In this document: piece by piece, positions 1 to 10,701 of the stretch
Layout: each line of letters opens with the position of its first letter
Numbering within the stretch: position 1 is the stretch's first letter
Assembly (NCBI RefSeq): GCF_000314895.2
Contig: NZ_CM001773.1
Location: forward strand, 2,746,855-2,810,854
Length of the DNA stretch: 64,000 nt
Direction of reading: 5' to 3'
Source: Providencia sneebia DSM 19967
GTDB taxonomy: Bacteria > Pseudomonadota > Gammaproteobacteria > Enterobacterales > Enterobacteriaceae
The notes under the pieces: model-generated
Told to the model about the DNA's origin: nothing
The model's input: only the letters and a program-made list of their open reading frames with translations
The model's database searches: none
Made by a program: the position numbers and the translations under genes

Positions 1-334
1 CAGTTCCAGATGTCACTATGGCCCAAGGCACATCTAATTCATTTAAACGATTAAGTAATGCAATTGCACCGGGCAGTGCAATGACACCTTCTGTGTCCGT
101 TGCTTCCATATTTTCTAGCCAGCGAAAACGCGCCATAATCTCGTCTTCACTGGCTGATGGCATAAAGTGACGTAAGCTCGTCAACGCAGGTTTCCCATGA
201 ATAAAATGAATGATTTCTTCAGGATCTATACCCATTTCTTGACCAAATAGGCACCAGCAACGTTCAACAACAGCGAGTGAATCCGCTAAAGTACCATCAA
301 GATCAAATAGAAAACCTTTTGCCTTAAGCTCCAC
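1..334 (-). CDS. hxpA: HAD-family sugar phosphatase HxpA/YfbT, partial (N-terminal part)
   Basis: This is the first ~111 residues of a haloacid dehalogenase-type phosphatase; the rest lies beyond the left edge. HAD motif I, FLFDLDGTLADS, starts at about residue 6, and the visible part ends at motif II (WAIVTSGT). The segment with IHGKPALTSLRHFM matches my memory of E. coli YfbT/HxpA, which dephosphorylates hexose phosphates in the cytosol. I chose the GTG at 334 because an AAGGAG lies 5 nt upstream; a GTG at 340 overlaps that ribosome binding site. The following genes yfbU and yfbV are in the same order as in E. coli. Substrate preference cannot be read from this fragment. Confidence 0.88.
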   Translation of the reverse strand, partial: MELKAKGFLFDLDGTLADSLAVVERCWCLFGQEMGIDPEEIIHFIHGKPALTSLRHFMPSASEDEIMARFRWLENMEATDTEGVIALPGAIALLNRLNELDVPWAIVTSGT

Positions 335-356
335 GCTCACTCCTTAGTAAAAATAA

Positions 357-851
357 CTATGCATTGAAGATTTGATTTATTTCAACAGCGGACAAGTGAT
401 ATTGACGAGGACATGCTCGCCAAATACCCAACATACGCACATATTTATCCCACATTGGCGTTTGAGAATTAAACCCGTGAGTACCGCTGTCAAAATGAGT
501 ATAGCGGCCTTCAGTATTCACCATAAAACGCACATAGCTTAAATAACGCGCTTCCGTTGCCGCATCAAAACCCAGAAATTGTACACGACGAGCATCAATA
601 CCTTGCTTGTCTGCCATGTTTTCATAAGACACCTGCAATGCATGATACATTTCCATAATATCAATAATTGTCCGGCAAGTGCCCTCACTTAATTCCCCGA
701 AGTCTCTATCAAGTTCACGAAGCTGTAGGCCAAAACCACGCTCAATGATGGTTTGTAAACGGCGATAGCGATCACCATTCTCAGGATCAAGCATTGTCAT
801 CATTTTGTACTGATTAGATAAAATCAGGCGTTGCGCATTTGTCATTTCCAT
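357..851 (-). CDS. yfbU: YfbU family protein
   Basis: A 164-residue protein, the same length as E. coli YfbU, that aligns along its whole length ([20 protein letters not shown] at the N-terminus, [13 protein letters not shown] at the C-terminus). The frame stays open upstream, but the ATG at 851 matches the family start and has AGGAG 6 nt upstream. It is cytosolic, alpha-helical and without recognisable catalytic motifs; its molecular role is not established (overexpression in E. coli has been linked to cell death). It lies between hxpA and yfbV as in E. coli. Confidence 0.93.
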   Translation of the reverse strand: MEMTNAQRLILSNQYKMMTMLDPENGDRYRRLQTIIERGFGLQLRELDRDFGELSEGTCRTIIDIMEMYHALQVSYENMADKQGIDARRVQFLGFDAATEARYLSYVRFMVNTEGRYTHFDSGTHGFNSQTPMWDKYVRMLGIWRACPRQYHLSAVEINQIFNA

Positions 852-978
852 CATAGTCTCCTGCGGAAAAATTTTATTGCATCTTCGCATTCAACTTTCA
901 TGATGAATAGTGAAAACATCACTTTTATTGATCTAAACAACCTTTTTGTGTGACTTGTTGTTAATTCGAACTTTTAAC

Positions 979-1434
979 TTAAATATCATCCATAAATGAC
1001 TTATCTAATTGCTTAAATGCGCGTTTAAGGAGTTGGGCTAACGCCATATAATTCGGTTGTTGCTCGACGGGCGCCATCGCAATCCCAGCTTGCACAAATT
1101 TTTCTCGGATTTCATAAAACCAACTAAGCAATCCTTGAGGTAGTGGCGTAGAGGCTCTCTTACCTAACCACCATAAACCTTGCATCGGCAAGCTACAGGC
1201 AAATAGTGCTGTTGCAACTGCTGGACCTAAATCCCCACCCAAAGCAATTTGCCAAGCAAGTGTAAAAATGGCGATTGGCGGCATAAAACGGATACCAAAG
1301 CGCGTTGCTTTGATCATCCTTAGTTCAGGAAATATTGGAGAAAGTTTTTTCTCCAATGGAAAAGTTTTTAGATACAAATTCCCCAATCTAAACCGCTTAA
1401 AAAATCCTGGCGGGGAGGTTTGTAATGTACTCAT
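979..1434 (-). CDS. yfbV: YfbV (UPF0208) inner-membrane protein
   Basis: 151 residues, the same length as E. coli YfbV. Conserved stretches are [20 protein letters not shown] and [12 protein letters not shown], followed by a cytosolic tail ending [12 protein letters not shown]. Two hydrophobic segments at about residues 48-68 and 75-92 are consistent with a small inner-membrane protein. In E. coli it lies divergent to ackA and has been implicated in keeping Ter macrodomain contacts insulated; that role is literature knowledge, not visible here. The same arrangement is kept, with ackA starting 630 bp away on the other strand. Confidence 0.93.
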   Translation of the reverse strand: MSTLQTSPPGFFKRFRLGNLYLKTFPLEKKLSPIFPELRMIKATRFGIRFMPPIAIFTLAWQIALGGDLGPAVATALFACSLPMQGLWWLGKRASTPLPQGLLSWFYEIREKFVQAGIAMAPVEQQPNYMALAQLLKRAFKQLDKSFMDDI

Positions 1435-1642
1435 TAATAGTTTCCTATATTTATTAATTCAGCAATATGATTCATTAGTACTTTATCTATTAACTAGCAT
1501 TTGTTATGCATTCATAGAATCTGTTCTGTGTTTACATAGTACCAATGCATTCATTTTTTATAAAATCATCTAAGCTTAATGATTATGTTAGACAGGCAGC
1601 AGAAGGTAAATTTGCATAAAATGCGTATTTCATAAAAAGCAT

Positions 1643-1656
1643 ATGATTTCAATCAA
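1643..1656 (+). promoter_or_regulatory. FNR-like site, ackA upstream (distal)
   Basis: ATGATTTCAATCAA matches the FNR consensus TTGAT-N4-ATCAA at all but the first base. It lies about 410 bp upstream of ackA, so it could act on either divergent gene. Prediction by motif only. Confidence 0.4.
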
Positions 1657-1933
1657 TCAATTTCGCCATTTCTAAAAAAAACATACAAAATATAAAATTT
1701 TTTAGTAGAATTAGCCGCATTTAGCATAGCGATGAAATTTCATCGTTTTGTTTCCTTAAGCCTGTTGCTTCTTGTTAACAGCATTTATATTAGATTGGGG
1801 TTTTAAACGTTATTTCAACACCAATGGCTAAGTCCTTTTGTATTTCACTTAGTGCAATTATACGATTAACATTATTTTTCTAAAACCCGATTAAATTTTA
1901 GTTTACCGATATCTTCATGTTTTTAACTTAATC

Positions 1934-1947
1934 ATGATATCAATCAT
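1934..1947 (+). promoter_or_regulatory. FNR-like site, ackA upstream (proximal)
   Basis: ATGATATCAATCAT keeps the TGAT-N4-ATCA core of the FNR consensus and is symmetric, with only the outermost base of each half changed. It lies about 117 bp upstream of the ackA start, a plausible activator position. Oxygen-responsive control of acetate metabolism would fit, but the assignment rests on the motif. Confidence 0.45.
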
Positions 1948-2063
1948 GAAATATCAGGGGTTAAATACGCTAGGCTTCTAGCGGTTAATCATTATTTACG
2001 AAGTCTTTATCTGCAAATTTGCGTTAGAAGACTCCACAACAACAATTAACGATAGGTATTTCC

Positions 2064-3266
2064 ATGTCAAGTAAGCTGGTACTGGTTCTAAACTGCGGTA
2101 GCTCCTCACTGAAATTCGCCATCATCGACCCTACAAATGGCGATGAATATTTATCTGGTTTAGCTGAGTGCTTTAATCTGCCTGAAGCCCGTATTAAGTG
2201 GAAGATGGATGGTGCTAAACATGAAGCGCAACTTGGTGCAGGCGCGGCTCACAGTGAAGCATTATATTTCATTGTTAACACTATTCTTGCAGCGAAACCA
2301 GAATTGTCTGCACAAATAGGTTCTATTGGACACCGTATTGTTCACGGTGGAGAGAAATTCACCTCTTCTGTTTTGATTACTGATGATGTTATTCGTGGTA
2401 TTGAAGCAGCTATCCCATTTGCTCCACTGCACAATCCAGCTCACTTGATTGGTATTGAGGAAGCAAGAAAAGAATTCCCACATTTAGTGAACAAAAACGT
2501 TGCTGTATTTGACACTGCTTTCCATACCACTATGCCAGAAGAAGCTTATCTATATGCTCTGCCATATGATCTTTATGAAAAACATGGCATTCGTCGTTAT
2601 GGCGCACATGGCACAAGCCACTTCTATGTTTCTCGTGAAGCCGCTAAAAAACTCAACAAACCTGTTGAAGAACTGAACGTTATCACTTGCCACTTAGGTA
2701 ATGGTGGTTCTGTTACTGCGATTGTTAATGGTGAATGTGTTGATACTTCTATGGGCTTAACCCCACTAGAAGGTTTGGTCATGGGAACTCGTAGTGGTGA
2801 TATCGACCCTGCAATTATTTTCCATCTGCATGATTCACTCGGCATGAGTGTTGATCAAATCAACAAAATGTTAACCAAAGAATCTGGTCTTCTTGGTTTA
2901 ACTGGCGTGACTAGTGACTGCCGTTATGTTGAAGATAACTATGACACCAAAGCTGATGCTAAACGTGCAATGGATGTTTTCTGTCACCGCCTAGCAAAAT
3001 ATGTTGGTGCATACGGCGCATTGATGGAAGGCCGTCTCGATGCAATCATCTTTACAGGTGGTATTGGCGAAAACTCAGCGCACGTTCGCGAATTAACACT
3101 GAAAAAACTCGCACTACTTGGTTTTGAATGTGACAACGAACGCAACTTAGCCGCTCGTTTTGGCAAAGAAGGTCTTATCACAACTGATAACAGCCGCCCT
3201 GCACTCGTTATCCCAACTAATGAAGAATTAGTGATTGCCCAAGATGCAGCTCGCTTGACAGCATAA
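2064..3266 (+). CDS. ackA: acetate kinase
   Basis: AckA makes ATP and acetate from acetyl phosphate and ADP in the cytosol, the last step of the Pta-AckA overflow pathway. The 400-residue length equals E. coli AckA. Visible family signatures are [12 protein letters not shown] near the N-terminus, [14 protein letters not shown] (~residues 87-100), [31 protein letters not shown] and the C-terminal [14 protein letters not shown]. Pta follows 71 bp downstream on the same strand, separated by a hairpin. Start: ATG at 2064 with a weak purine-rich leader (GATAGG). FNR-like sites lie upstream. Confidence 0.98.
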   Translation: MSSKLVLVLNCGSSSLKFAIIDPTNGDEYLSGLAECFNLPEARIKWKMDGAKHEAQLGAGAAHSEALYFIVNTILAAKPELSAQIGSIGHRIVHGGEKFTSSVLITDDVIRGIEAAIPFAPLHNPAHLIGIEEARKEFPHLVNKNVAVFDTAFHTTMPEEAYLYALPYDLYEKHGIRRYGAHGTSHFYVSREAAKKLNKPVEELNVITCHLGNGGSVTAIVNGECVDTSMGLTPLEGLVMGTRSGDIDPAIIFHLHDSLGMSVDQINKMLTKESGLLGLTGVTSDCRYVEDNYDTKADAKRAMDVFCHRLAKYVGAYGALMEGRLDAIIFTGGIGENSAHVRELTLKKLALLGFECDNERNLAARFGKEGLITTDNSRPALVIPTNEELVIAQDAARLTA

Positions 3267-3273
3267 AAGATCT

Positions 3274-3298
3274 TACCGCCAGCCTTATGCTGGCGGTA
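3274..3298 (+). terminator. ackA-pta intercistronic hairpin
   Basis: TACCGCCAGC and GCTGGCGGTA form a perfect 10-bp GC-rich stem with a 5-nt loop, just after the ackA stop. Only a short interrupted T tract follows (TACTATTTTG), so it is more likely a partial terminator or mRNA-stabilising hairpin between the two genes than a full stop. Confidence 0.7.
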
Positions 3299-3337
3299 CT
3301 ATTTTGTTATTAGAGTAACCGATAAAAAGAGGTTCCC

Positions 3338-5482
3338 GTGTCTCGTACAATTATGTTAATACCTACTGGCACAAGCGTTGGTTTAACCAGCGTCAGCTTA
3401 GGTGTCGTTCGCTCAATGGAACAAAAAGGTGTCCAATTAAGCGTATTTAAGCCTATCGCTCAGCCACGTATTTCCGGTAACAAAGATCAAACTACCACTG
3501 TTTTACGCTCCCACTCCAGCATCACCAAAATCGTCGAACCATTAGAAATGGAATATGTTGAGTCACTCTTGACCTCTTCAAAAAAAGACGTATTGATGGA
3601 AGAAATTGTTGCTCGTTATCATGAGCAAACAAAAAATGCAGAAGTTGTACTGATTGAAGGTTTAGTGCCAACTCGCAAGCACTCTTTTGCTCAATCACTA
3701 AACTATGATATTGCTAAAACTTTAGGTGCAGAGATTGTTTTTGTTACTGCTCCAGGCAATAGCTCTATTTCACAAGTTCGTGAACGTTTAGAGCTGGTCC
3801 GTAATGAATTTGGCGGGCCACGTAATAAAAATATTATTGGCGTGATCGTCAATAAAGTGAATGCGCCTGTTGATGAACAAGGTCGTACTCGCCCTGACTT
3901 ATCTGAAATTTTTGATGAGTCAACTAAAGCGACAATTGCGAATATCACACCTAAAGATCTAGAGTGCCTAAGCCTTCCTGTGCTGGCTTCTATTCCTTGG
4001 AACTTTGATTTAATCGCAACTCGTGCCATTGATATGGCAAAACATTTGAATGCAGAAATTATTAACGAAGGTGAAATTAATACTCGCCGCGTTAAATCCG
4101 TCACTTTTTGTGCACGCAGCATTCCTCATATGCTTGAACATTTCCGTCCAGGCTCATTGCTGGTCACTTCAGCAGACCGCCCTGACGTATTAGTTTCTGC
4201 TTCTTTAGCCGCAATGAACGGCGTTGAAATTGGTGCAATCCTATTAACAGGTGGCTACCATATTGATGCACCTATCCGCAAACTTTGCGAACAAGCATTT
4301 GAAACTGGCTTACCCGTCTTTATGGTAAGCAGCAATACTTGGCAAACCTCATTGAATCTGCAAAGCTTCAGCCTCGAAGTTCCTGCTGATGACCATGAAC
4401 GCATTGAAAAAATTCAAAACTATGTTGCTCGCCATATTAGCAGCAGCTGGATTGAATCTCTCGTTGCTGATTCAGAACGCCCTAACCGTTTGTCACCACC
4501 AGCATTCCGTTATCAATTAACAGAACTTGCTCGTAAAGCAGGTAAACGTATTGTTCTACCTGAAGGTGATGAGCCACGTACAGTTAAAGCTGCATCTATC
4601 TGTGCTGAACGCGGTATCGCAACTTGTGTGCTGTTAGGTAACCCAGACGATATTCGTCGTGTAGCTTCTGCACAAGGTATTGAACTTGGTACGGGTATTG
4701 AAATTGTTGACCCAATAAAAGTTCGCGAAGAATATGTTGCACGTCTTGTTGAATTACGTAAGAGCAAAGGCATGACAGAAGTTGTTGCTCGTGAACAACT
4801 TGAAGATAACGTGGTTCTTGGTACGTTAATGCTAGAAAAAGGTGAAGTTGATGGCCTAGTATCGGGTGCGGTACATACAACCGCAAATACTATCCGTCCA
4901 CCTTTACAGCTGATTAAAACTGCACCAGGTAGCTCATTAGTTTCTTCAGTATTCTTTATGCTGCTTCCTGAGCAAGTCTTTGTTTATGGTGACTGTGCGA
5001 TTAACCCAGATCCAACAGCTGAGCAACTGTCTGAAATTGCTATCCAATCAGCGGATTCAGCGAAAGCATTTGGTATTGATCCACGCGTTGCGATGATCTC
5101 TTACTCTACCGGTAACTCTGGTGCAGGTAGTGATGTTGAGAAAGTACGTGAAGCAACACGTTTAGCACAAGAAAAACGCCCTGACTTAATCATCGATGGT
5201 CCTTTGCAATATGATGCTGCGGTAATGGCTGATGTTGCTAAATCTAAAGCACCAAATTCACCAGTTGCTGGTAAAGCTACTGTGTTCATTTTCCCTGACT
5301 TGAACACCGGTAATACCACTTATAAAGCAGTACAGCGTTCAGCAGACTTAGTTTCTATCGGACCAATGCTGCAAGGTATGCGTAAACCAGTTAACGATTT
5401 ATCTCGTGGCGCATTAGTTGATGATATCGTTTACACCGTTGCTCTAACTGCAATTCAAGCAGCTCAAAACGACAACGCGTAA
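3338..5482 (+). CDS. pta: phosphate acetyltransferase
   Basis: Pta interconverts acetyl-CoA plus phosphate with acetyl phosphate plus CoA. At 714 residues it is the long enterobacterial form: an N-terminal P-loop/DRTGG regulatory region ([20 protein letters not shown] near residue 6, DRTGG-type domain around 220-340) followed by the catalytic PTA_PTB domain from about residue 390 ([33 protein letters not shown]). The start is GTG at 3338, as in E. coli, with AGAGG upstream. It forms a two-gene unit with ackA and ends at a strong terminator. Confidence 0.98.
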   Translation: MSRTIMLIPTGTSVGLTSVSLGVVRSMEQKGVQLSVFKPIAQPRISGNKDQTTTVLRSHSSITKIVEPLEMEYVESLLTSSKKDVLMEEIVARYHEQTKNAEVVLIEGLVPTRKHSFAQSLNYDIAKTLGAEIVFVTAPGNSSISQVRERLELVRNEFGGPRNKNIIGVIVNKVNAPVDEQGRTRPDLSEIFDESTKATIANITPKDLECLSLPVLASIPWNFDLIATRAIDMAKHLNAEIINEGEINTRRVKSVTFCARSIPHMLEHFRPGSLLVTSADRPDVLVSASLAAMNGVEIGAILLTGGYHIDAPIRKLCEQAFETGLPVFMVSSNTWQTSLNLQSFSLEVPADDHERIEKIQNYVARHISSSWIESLVADSERPNRLSPPAFRYQLTELARKAGKRIVLPEGDEPRTVKAASICAERGIATCVLLGNPDDIRRVASAQGIELGTGIEIVDPIKVREEYVARLVELRKSKGMTEVVAREQLEDNVVLGTLMLEKGEVDGLVSGAVHTTANTIRPPLQLIKTAPGSSLVSSVFFMLLPEQVFVYGDCAINPDPTAEQLSEIAIQSADSAKAFGIDPRVAMISYSTGNSGAGSDVEKVREATRLAQEKRPDLIIDGPLQYDAAVMADVAKSKAPNSPVAGKATVFIFPDLNTGNTTYKAVQRSADLVSIGPMLQGMRKPVNDLSRGALVDDIVYTVALTAIQAAQNDNA

Positions 5483-5513
5483 TCTTAGCTTTATCGTCAC
5501 CTAAAAATAAATT

Positions 5514-5547
5514 ATGCCAATCGATATTTATCGGTTGGCATTTTTAT
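5514..5547 (+). terminator. Rho-independent terminator after pta
   Basis: ATGCCAATCGAT and ATCGGTTGGCAT form a 12-bp stem (one G-T pair) around a 4-nt loop, followed by TTTTTATTTATT. It sits 31 bp after the pta stop. Confidence 0.9.
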
Positions 5548-5724
5548 TTATTAGCCCAGCATATTTAATATCATATAGTTACGTTGAACTAATCTGTAAA
5601 AAACACCACTGAAGCCTATGATGATAAAAATAGACTTCGAGTGATGGTTTTAATTGCTTAGACCTTATCCATTTATATTTTCATTAGTTAGATATCGTCA
5701 TATTGAGCCACATCCGACTTGTTT

Positions 5725-7611
5725 TTAAGACTGTTTCAGAAAATCATCATCCAGTACCCAAAGTGGCTCTATATCGCTATCTTTTTTGATAACCAATGAG
5801 GGATCAGATCTCAAACATGCTCCGCCATAATGCCCACCAACAGTAAACGTGCACACCTGAATATAACGATCTGCAATATTTGGTAGTAGCCATAATTCTT
5901 GGTAGATATTTTCTTGTTGATGAAACTTACCAGAAGTCTGATCTAAAATTTCATCTTGTCCATCAACTAAATTGATATTCGCCCCACAACGCCCAGCTAT
6001 TGGTTTTATTGCATAACCTGTTTGGCGTAACTCATCATTAATTGTAAAACTGGTATCCAAAAGATAAGGATGATGCGGAAATAGTGACCACAGTATTGGT
6101 AAGATAGCTTTATTGCTTGGAATAACCGTCCACAATGGTTCAAACACACAAATTTCAGGTTTTAGTAAAACATCAATTAACCTTACATCATTACTTTCCA
6201 ATTGGCCTGTGCATATTTGTAATGTTGAGGATTCATAATCACCACCACATTCCTGACGAATTTGTTCAAGTGCCGTTTCCCAAGCCCAAGTTTTCCAAAC
6301 ACACTCTAATACTCTGCCTTCACTATCAATGACTTGCCCTGTTTCATTCCAAATCAGTTCATCTAACCCATGGATTATTTTACATTCAAAACCCGCTTCA
6401 ATAATGGCATGAGCCATAAATTGTGAATGATAATCTTCTTCACTATCAACATCCTGCATGATATGAATAAACGGTTTCGCCGTTGAATGTTTCCATGAGT
6501 TAGCCAGTAATTCTGTTAAGTAGCGGCTAGAATCTCTGCCTTTTTCAAGTTGGCCAACTTTCGCCCATTTATTAATAATTAATCCAGCTTCAGTATGGCA
6601 TGAAGCTGAATCCGCATTATATTCATAAACTTTTAAGCCTCGTTCATCTAAACAAAAATCGAGTCTTCCGGTGATCATATCATGACGACGGTTTTTCCAT
6701 GATAAACGAATACGCGGCCATAATACTTTTGGAATATCAAATAATTCTAACAACTCATCACTTTTTAATACCTTCTCTGTAGCATGCAGGTACATAAGAT
6801 GGACTTCATTTGTCGCTTGTATTAATTGATTCTCAGCTGTACTAGAAATAGTAAAATATTCGTGAGGATCTTTATTTAAGTTGCAGCCATGATTAGCTTG
6901 GATATACGCTTTTTCAATTAGATTAGATTCATCTAACCATGTCTGGCTAAAATCAACCCGATTATCTAATCGTTCCGCATGAATTTGCAGTAATTCAGGA
7001 TTAATACTGGGTTCAGAATAAGCATATTCATCATTTTCAGTTTGTAGCATCCAACCTAGAATATTGGTATCGGCAAATGTATCAACAATGGTGTAATTGC
7101 CCTCTTCATAATTCAGAGGTAATTCCCGTGTCCATTGCTGACCAATAGGCAATTTATGATGAATCACGTTTTGTTCAGCAATACGAATTTTGTCATCGAA
7201 GACTTGTGTAATGACAGCAATATGACCTGTTTTACTAAATTCGCCTGCTTCAGCCCAAATTAATAACCCTCCTTCAACTGGTTTTGCTTGGCTACCATTT
7301 AGGAACGCTTTTAAAGGTAATAATTCATCATCGACAACTCTGCGTAAAAAGCGCAAACAGAAAATTTCGTAAGCCATGCCAACATCAGTAAAAACAACAC
7401 CATGATTGAGATATAAAAAGCGGCGGGCAAACTCGACACATTGCCACTTATATCCCATGTATTCATTACCAATATAACTACGAAAAGAAAAATCATTCTC
7501 TTTTTCAACGTCTGATAATGAATCATAATCTGATGAATAGATTGCAACGCCGCCAGGTGCATATCCTAGTAATGCACCAAAAGGCTCATATTCATAATCC
7601 TTCAAAGTCAT
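5725..7611 (-). CDS. gss: bifunctional glutathionylspermidine synthetase/amidase
   Basis: Two-domain cytosolic enzyme: the N-terminal CHAP-type amidase cleaves glutathionylspermidine, and the C-terminal ATP-grasp-like synthetase joins glutathione to spermidine. It has 628 residues against ~619 in E. coli and aligns throughout. The amidase triad is visible as C58 (WQCVEFARR), H130 (TGHIAVITQ) and E146 (IRIAEQNVI). The synthetase part carries RLSWKNRRHDMITGRLDFC, YEYNADSASCHTEAGL and KPIAGRCGANI. It ends with a diverged tail (LDDDFLKQS). It stands alone, convergent with pta, so it probably has its own promoter in the AT-rich gap upstream. Confidence 0.95.
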   Translation of the reverse strand: MTLKDYEYEPFGALLGYAPGGVAIYSSDYDSLSDVEKENDFSFRSYIGNEYMGYKWQCVEFARRFLYLNHGVVFTDVGMAYEIFCLRFLRRVVDDELLPLKAFLNGSQAKPVEGGLLIWAEAGEFSKTGHIAVITQVFDDKIRIAEQNVIHHKLPIGQQWTRELPLNYEEGNYTIVDTFADTNILGWMLQTENDEYAYSEPSINPELLQIHAERLDNRVDFSQTWLDESNLIEKAYIQANHGCNLNKDPHEYFTISSTAENQLIQATNEVHLMYLHATEKVLKSDELLELFDIPKVLWPRIRLSWKNRRHDMITGRLDFCLDERGLKVYEYNADSASCHTEAGLIINKWAKVGQLEKGRDSSRYLTELLANSWKHSTAKPFIHIMQDVDSEEDYHSQFMAHAIIEAGFECKIIHGLDELIWNETGQVIDSEGRVLECVWKTWAWETALEQIRQECGGDYESSTLQICTGQLESNDVRLIDVLLKPEICVFEPLWTVIPSNKAILPILWSLFPHHPYLLDTSFTINDELRQTGYAIKPIAGRCGANINLVDGQDEILDQTSGKFHQQENIYQELWLLPNIADRYIQVCTFTVGGHYGGACLRSDPSLVIKKDSDIEPLWVLDDDFLKQS

Positions 7612-8083
7612 ATCTTGGCTCCATTTTGCTAAATCGACATCGGCTATCTTTCTAGTTTACGCCTATCAACGATAAAAAATATCTATTTCAGTGCTATCTC
7701 ATCAATAAAATATTGAATTAATATTTAAGATAATTAATTTTTATTACGGAAAGGTAAATAGGAAGTAAAACTGACAATATAGAATAAATCAAATAGAGTA
7801 AATCAAAAGTATTTTATTGCATTGCTATAAAATAAAAACAGTAATTATTATATTTTCTTATCATATAACTAAAAAGATTAGATATACAAACCTGCTGATA
7901 TATAACAATTTTAATTCTATTTATTAAAGATATTAAAATTAATATAAAAACATTTGATAATATGCTTTAATATTATTTAAGACTATTTATCATGCTCTAT
8001 TTTTATTGTCCAAAAAGATAATGATGTATTACTTAAAAGAACGACTTAAAAATAGAGCATATCAACAATTTTATCTAAGGCTA
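7612..8083. other. AT-rich intergenic region, gss-yfcD
   Basis: About 470 bp of very AT-rich sequence with no credible reading frame. It should contain the gss promoter (reading left) and the 3' end of the yfcD transcript. I see no clear operator or strong hairpin. Confidence 0.5.
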
Positions 8084-8623
8084 TTAAGTATTACTGCATA
8101 TAATAGTTTTATCAGTTTCATTATTGCGCGTTAACCATAATGAGAGTGCTTTAAGAGAATCTGGCGTAAATTCATCACAACGGGCACTAATTTCATCTGG
8201 TGTTAACCAACTGACTTCAACCACTTCACACTCTTGTAAAGCAAAAGGTCCGTGACTTACACAGCTAAATAAGCCGCCCCAGATCCGGCAATTATCACCT
8301 TCATAATAAAACACACCATGCTCCGCAAAAGGAACACCTGCGATCCCAAGCTCTTCTTCAGCTTCACGTTTTGCCGCCTCAAGAATATTTTCACCTTGAG
8401 TGACAACGCCCCCCGCAGTTGCATCGAGTAATCCAGGATAGAAATCTTTAGTATCTGTTCTTTTTTGTACTAAAATTTTTCCCATACCGTCATGAACAAC
8501 AATATAAGTGGCTCGATGACGTAAGTTTTCTGCTCTCATCTGCCGACGAGTGGCCTGAGCAATTACTTCATTTTTATCATTAACGATATCAACCCATTCA
8601 ACCACTTCGTTTTCTTCTGCCAT
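8084..8623 (-). CDS. yfcD: Nudix hydrolase YfcD
   Basis: Nudix-family pyrophosphohydrolase of unknown physiological substrate. The Nudix box is intact: [20 protein letters not shown], continuing ELGI, satisfies G-x5-E-x7-R-E-x2-E-E. The rest aligns with E. coli YfcD ([36 protein letters not shown]). The frame is open to 8737, but the extra 38 residues have no match in the family; the ATG at 8623 gives 179 residues (E. coli 180) with AAGG about 8 nt upstream. It is distantly related to isopentenyl-diphosphate isomerases, but I see no reason to assign that activity. Confidence 0.93.
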   Translation of the reverse strand: MAEENEVVEWVDIVNDKNEVIAQATRRQMRAENLRHRATYIVVHDGMGKILVQKRTDTKDFYPGLLDATAGGVVTQGENILEAAKREAEEELGIAGVPFAEHGVFYYEGDNCRIWGGLFSCVSHGPFALQECEVVEVSWLTPDEISARCDEFTPDSLKALSLWLTRNNETDKTIICSNT

Positions 8624-8979
8624 CCCTAAAACCTTTTTTATTAACTTATCGACACAGTTTTTATACCGTAAATTTACTGCTGATATAGCTATTTCTATTA
8701 TTCTGTACAAGGTATGCTTTTCATTGACCCCTTGCAAGTATTCGACATGAAATTTGGGTATTGTTTTTAACGTTAAGCGATACTAATCATAATCTCTAAT
8801 AAAATGAGTTGAATTTTTTTAATTTACATCATAAAACTACAATATTTAATAAATACAATTTGCTAAGTCACCCTTTTTCGAGAAATTGAGTTCCATTCCA
8901 GCAATTTTCTTTAACAGATGCTATAGTTAGCACAATGATTGTTAACTTAAATTAGTCCGATTTTTCACAGGAGGCGATT

Positions 8980-9903
8980 ATGCGGATTCTCATTACTGGC
9001 GGTACAGGGCTGATAGGTACTCCTCTTGTTCAGCGACTTGTCGGACGCAACGACAAAGTAACGGTATTGAGCCGTTCTCCGCAAAAAGTCTATAGCCTTT
9101 TTTGTGAAGCGGTTGAATGTTGGACTTCTTTACAAGATAAGACAGATCTCAATGATTTTGACGCGGTAATTAATCTCGCTGGAGAACCCATTACAGAAAA
9201 GCGTTGGAGCGAAGAACAAAAAAAATTGCTTTGCAATAGTCGTTGGAATGTCACTCAGCGTTTAGCCGAATTAATCAATGCCAGCAAAACGCCCCCCCAC
9301 ACTTTTTTATCCGGTTCTGCGGTGGGTTATTATGGTGACCAAGGACAAGCTGTTGTTACCGAGTCAGAAGAGCCACATGATGAATTTACCCATATGTTAT
9401 GCCAGCGCTGGGAGTCGTTAGCGCTTGATGCGCAATCTGAATCAACTCGGGTTTGTTTAATGCGTACTGGGCTTGTAATGTCATTAAAAGGTGGCGCACT
9501 AGCCAAAGTCCTCCCAATTTTTAAAATGGGTGCTGGCGGGCCAATTGGTACCGGCAAACAATATATGCCGTGGATCCATATCAATGATATGGTGAGTGCT
9601 ATCTGCTATCTATTGGATAACCCGACGTTATCAGGTCCATTCAATATGACATCACCTTATCCCGTACATAATGATCAATTCGCCGCTATGCTAGGTGAAG
9701 TCATTAACCGCCCTGCTTTTGTTCGCACACCCGCATTTGCCGTTAAAGCCATGCTCGGTGAAGCCGCAACCATGCTACTGGGTGGTCAACAAGCTATCCC
9801 TAAACGGTTAGAAGAAGCTGGATTTCAATTTGAATTCATTGAACTAAGAATCGCTTTAGAAGATTTATTTGCTCATGAGAAAAATGAAAATAATGGCGAT
9901 TAA
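8980..9903 (+). CDS. yfcH: YfcH, SDR-type epimerase family protein
   Basis: A 307-residue extended short-chain dehydrogenase-like protein (TIGR01777 family). The Rossmann motif ITGGTGLIGTPLVQRL starts at residue 4, INLAGEPITEKRW at about 64, and SGSAVGYYGD carries the active-site-region tyrosine. The C-terminal DUF1731-type segment (LGEAATMLLGGQQAIPKRLE) is present. It has a very strong ribosome binding site (AGGAGG). Its biochemical role is unknown. It is convergent with ubiX and shares a bidirectional terminator with it. Confidence 0.93.
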   Translation: MRILITGGTGLIGTPLVQRLVGRNDKVTVLSRSPQKVYSLFCEAVECWTSLQDKTDLNDFDAVINLAGEPITEKRWSEEQKKLLCNSRWNVTQRLAELINASKTPPHTFLSGSAVGYYGDQGQAVVTESEEPHDEFTHMLCQRWESLALDAQSESTRVCLMRTGLVMSLKGGALAKVLPIFKMGAGGPIGTGKQYMPWIHINDMVSAICYLLDNPTLSGPFNMTSPYPVHNDQFAAMLGEVINRPAFVRTPAFAVKAMLGEAATMLLGGQQAIPKRLEEAGFQFEFIELRIALEDLFAHEKNENNGD

Positions 9904-9908
9904 TCCCT

Positions 9909-9933
9909 AAACAGCCCGCATTAGGGCTGTTTT
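9909..9933. terminator. Bidirectional terminator between yfcH and ubiX
   Basis: AAACAGCCC, a 6-nt loop, then GGGCTGTTT with T/A tracts on both sides. It immediately follows yfcH and overlaps the last codon of the convergent ubiX gene. Confidence 0.85.
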
Positions 9934-10504
9934 ACTTTGCACCTTGCCAGCGGTTAAACAGCTCTTCTTTTAACGTAATATCAAATTGGTCGAGCACTCT
10001 ATTCACGGTTTGATCGACAATATCCTGAATAGTTTGAGGTTGATGATAAAACGCTGGCATAGGCGGCATAATCACAGCGCCAATTTCAGCGGCTTGCACC
10101 AATAACCGCAGATGTCCAAGGTGCAATGGTGTTTCTCGTACACCTAGTACCAATTTTTTCCCTTCTTTTAGTACGACATCAGCCGCGCGAGTCACTAACG
10201 TATCAGTATAACTATTAACAATACCTGAAAGTGTTTTCATCGTGCATGGCATAATTACCATGCCTGCGGTTCGAAAAGATCCTGAAGAAATAGCTGCAGC
10301 AATATCACGATTATCATAGGTATAATCAGCCAATTGCTGGACATCTTTGACGCTATAATCGGTTTCTAAGGATAATGTTTGGCGGGCAGCAGAGCTCATC
10401 ACTAAATGAGTTTCCACCTGTTCAACAGGTTTAAGTACTTCTAACAACCTAACGCCATAAATAGCGCCACTTGCTCCCGTTAAACCGATGATTAATTTCT
10501 TCAT
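9932..10504 (-). CDS. ubiX: flavin prenyltransferase UbiX
   Basis: UbiX makes prenylated FMN, the cofactor of the UbiD decarboxylase in ubiquinone synthesis. It has 190 residues (E. coli 189) and starts with the flavin-binding GLTGASGAIYGVRLLEVL. SSGSFRTAGMVIMPCTMKTL, RETPLHLGHL and MPPMPAFYHQPQ are characteristic. In E. coli the gene lies just downstream of purF, as here, and is transcribed in the same direction; a terminator-like hairpin and about 150 bp separate them. The stop codon overlaps the bidirectional terminator shared with yfcH. Confidence 0.97.
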   Translation of the reverse strand: MKKLIIGLTGASGAIYGVRLLEVLKPVEQVETHLVMSSAARQTLSLETDYSVKDVQQLADYTYDNRDIAAAISSGSFRTAGMVIMPCTMKTLSGIVNSYTDTLVTRAADVVLKEGKKLVLGVRETPLHLGHLRLLVQAAEIGAVIMPPMPAFYHQPQTIQDIVDQTVNRVLDQFDITLKEELFNRWQGAK

Positions 10505-10650
10505 CCTGCCCCCAGCTAAATAGATATTTTTTGTATAGTAACAATTATTATCGCGAAAAACCTCTAAATATCGTTGTTCTACATGCTACTTTACTCAGTA
10601 AGAATGAAATTATTACTTTTAAAAATTAAGCGATTACTTTGAGATGGACA

Positions 10651-10685
10651 AAAAAATACCCGCTGTCATCAACAACGGGTATTTT
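10651..10685 (-). terminator. Terminator after purF
   Basis: On the minus strand AAAATACCCG pairs with CGGGTATTTT around a short loop and is followed by a T run. It lies about 17 bp beyond the purF stop. Confidence 0.85.
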
Positions 10686-10701
10686 CTATTACAAATGAAT
10701 A

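Larger units (their letters stand above)
1435..2063. other. yfbV-ackA divergent intergenic region
   Basis: About 630 bp of AT-rich DNA without a credible gene. It must hold the divergent promoters of yfbV and ackA. Two FNR-like dyads are visible and listed separately. No RNA gene was recognised. Confidence 0.6.

Noticed and set aside
1268..1573. 101-codon frame antisense to yfbV and into the intergenic region
   Set aside because: It overlaps the conserved yfbV on the other strand, has no ribosome binding site and no recognisable family.
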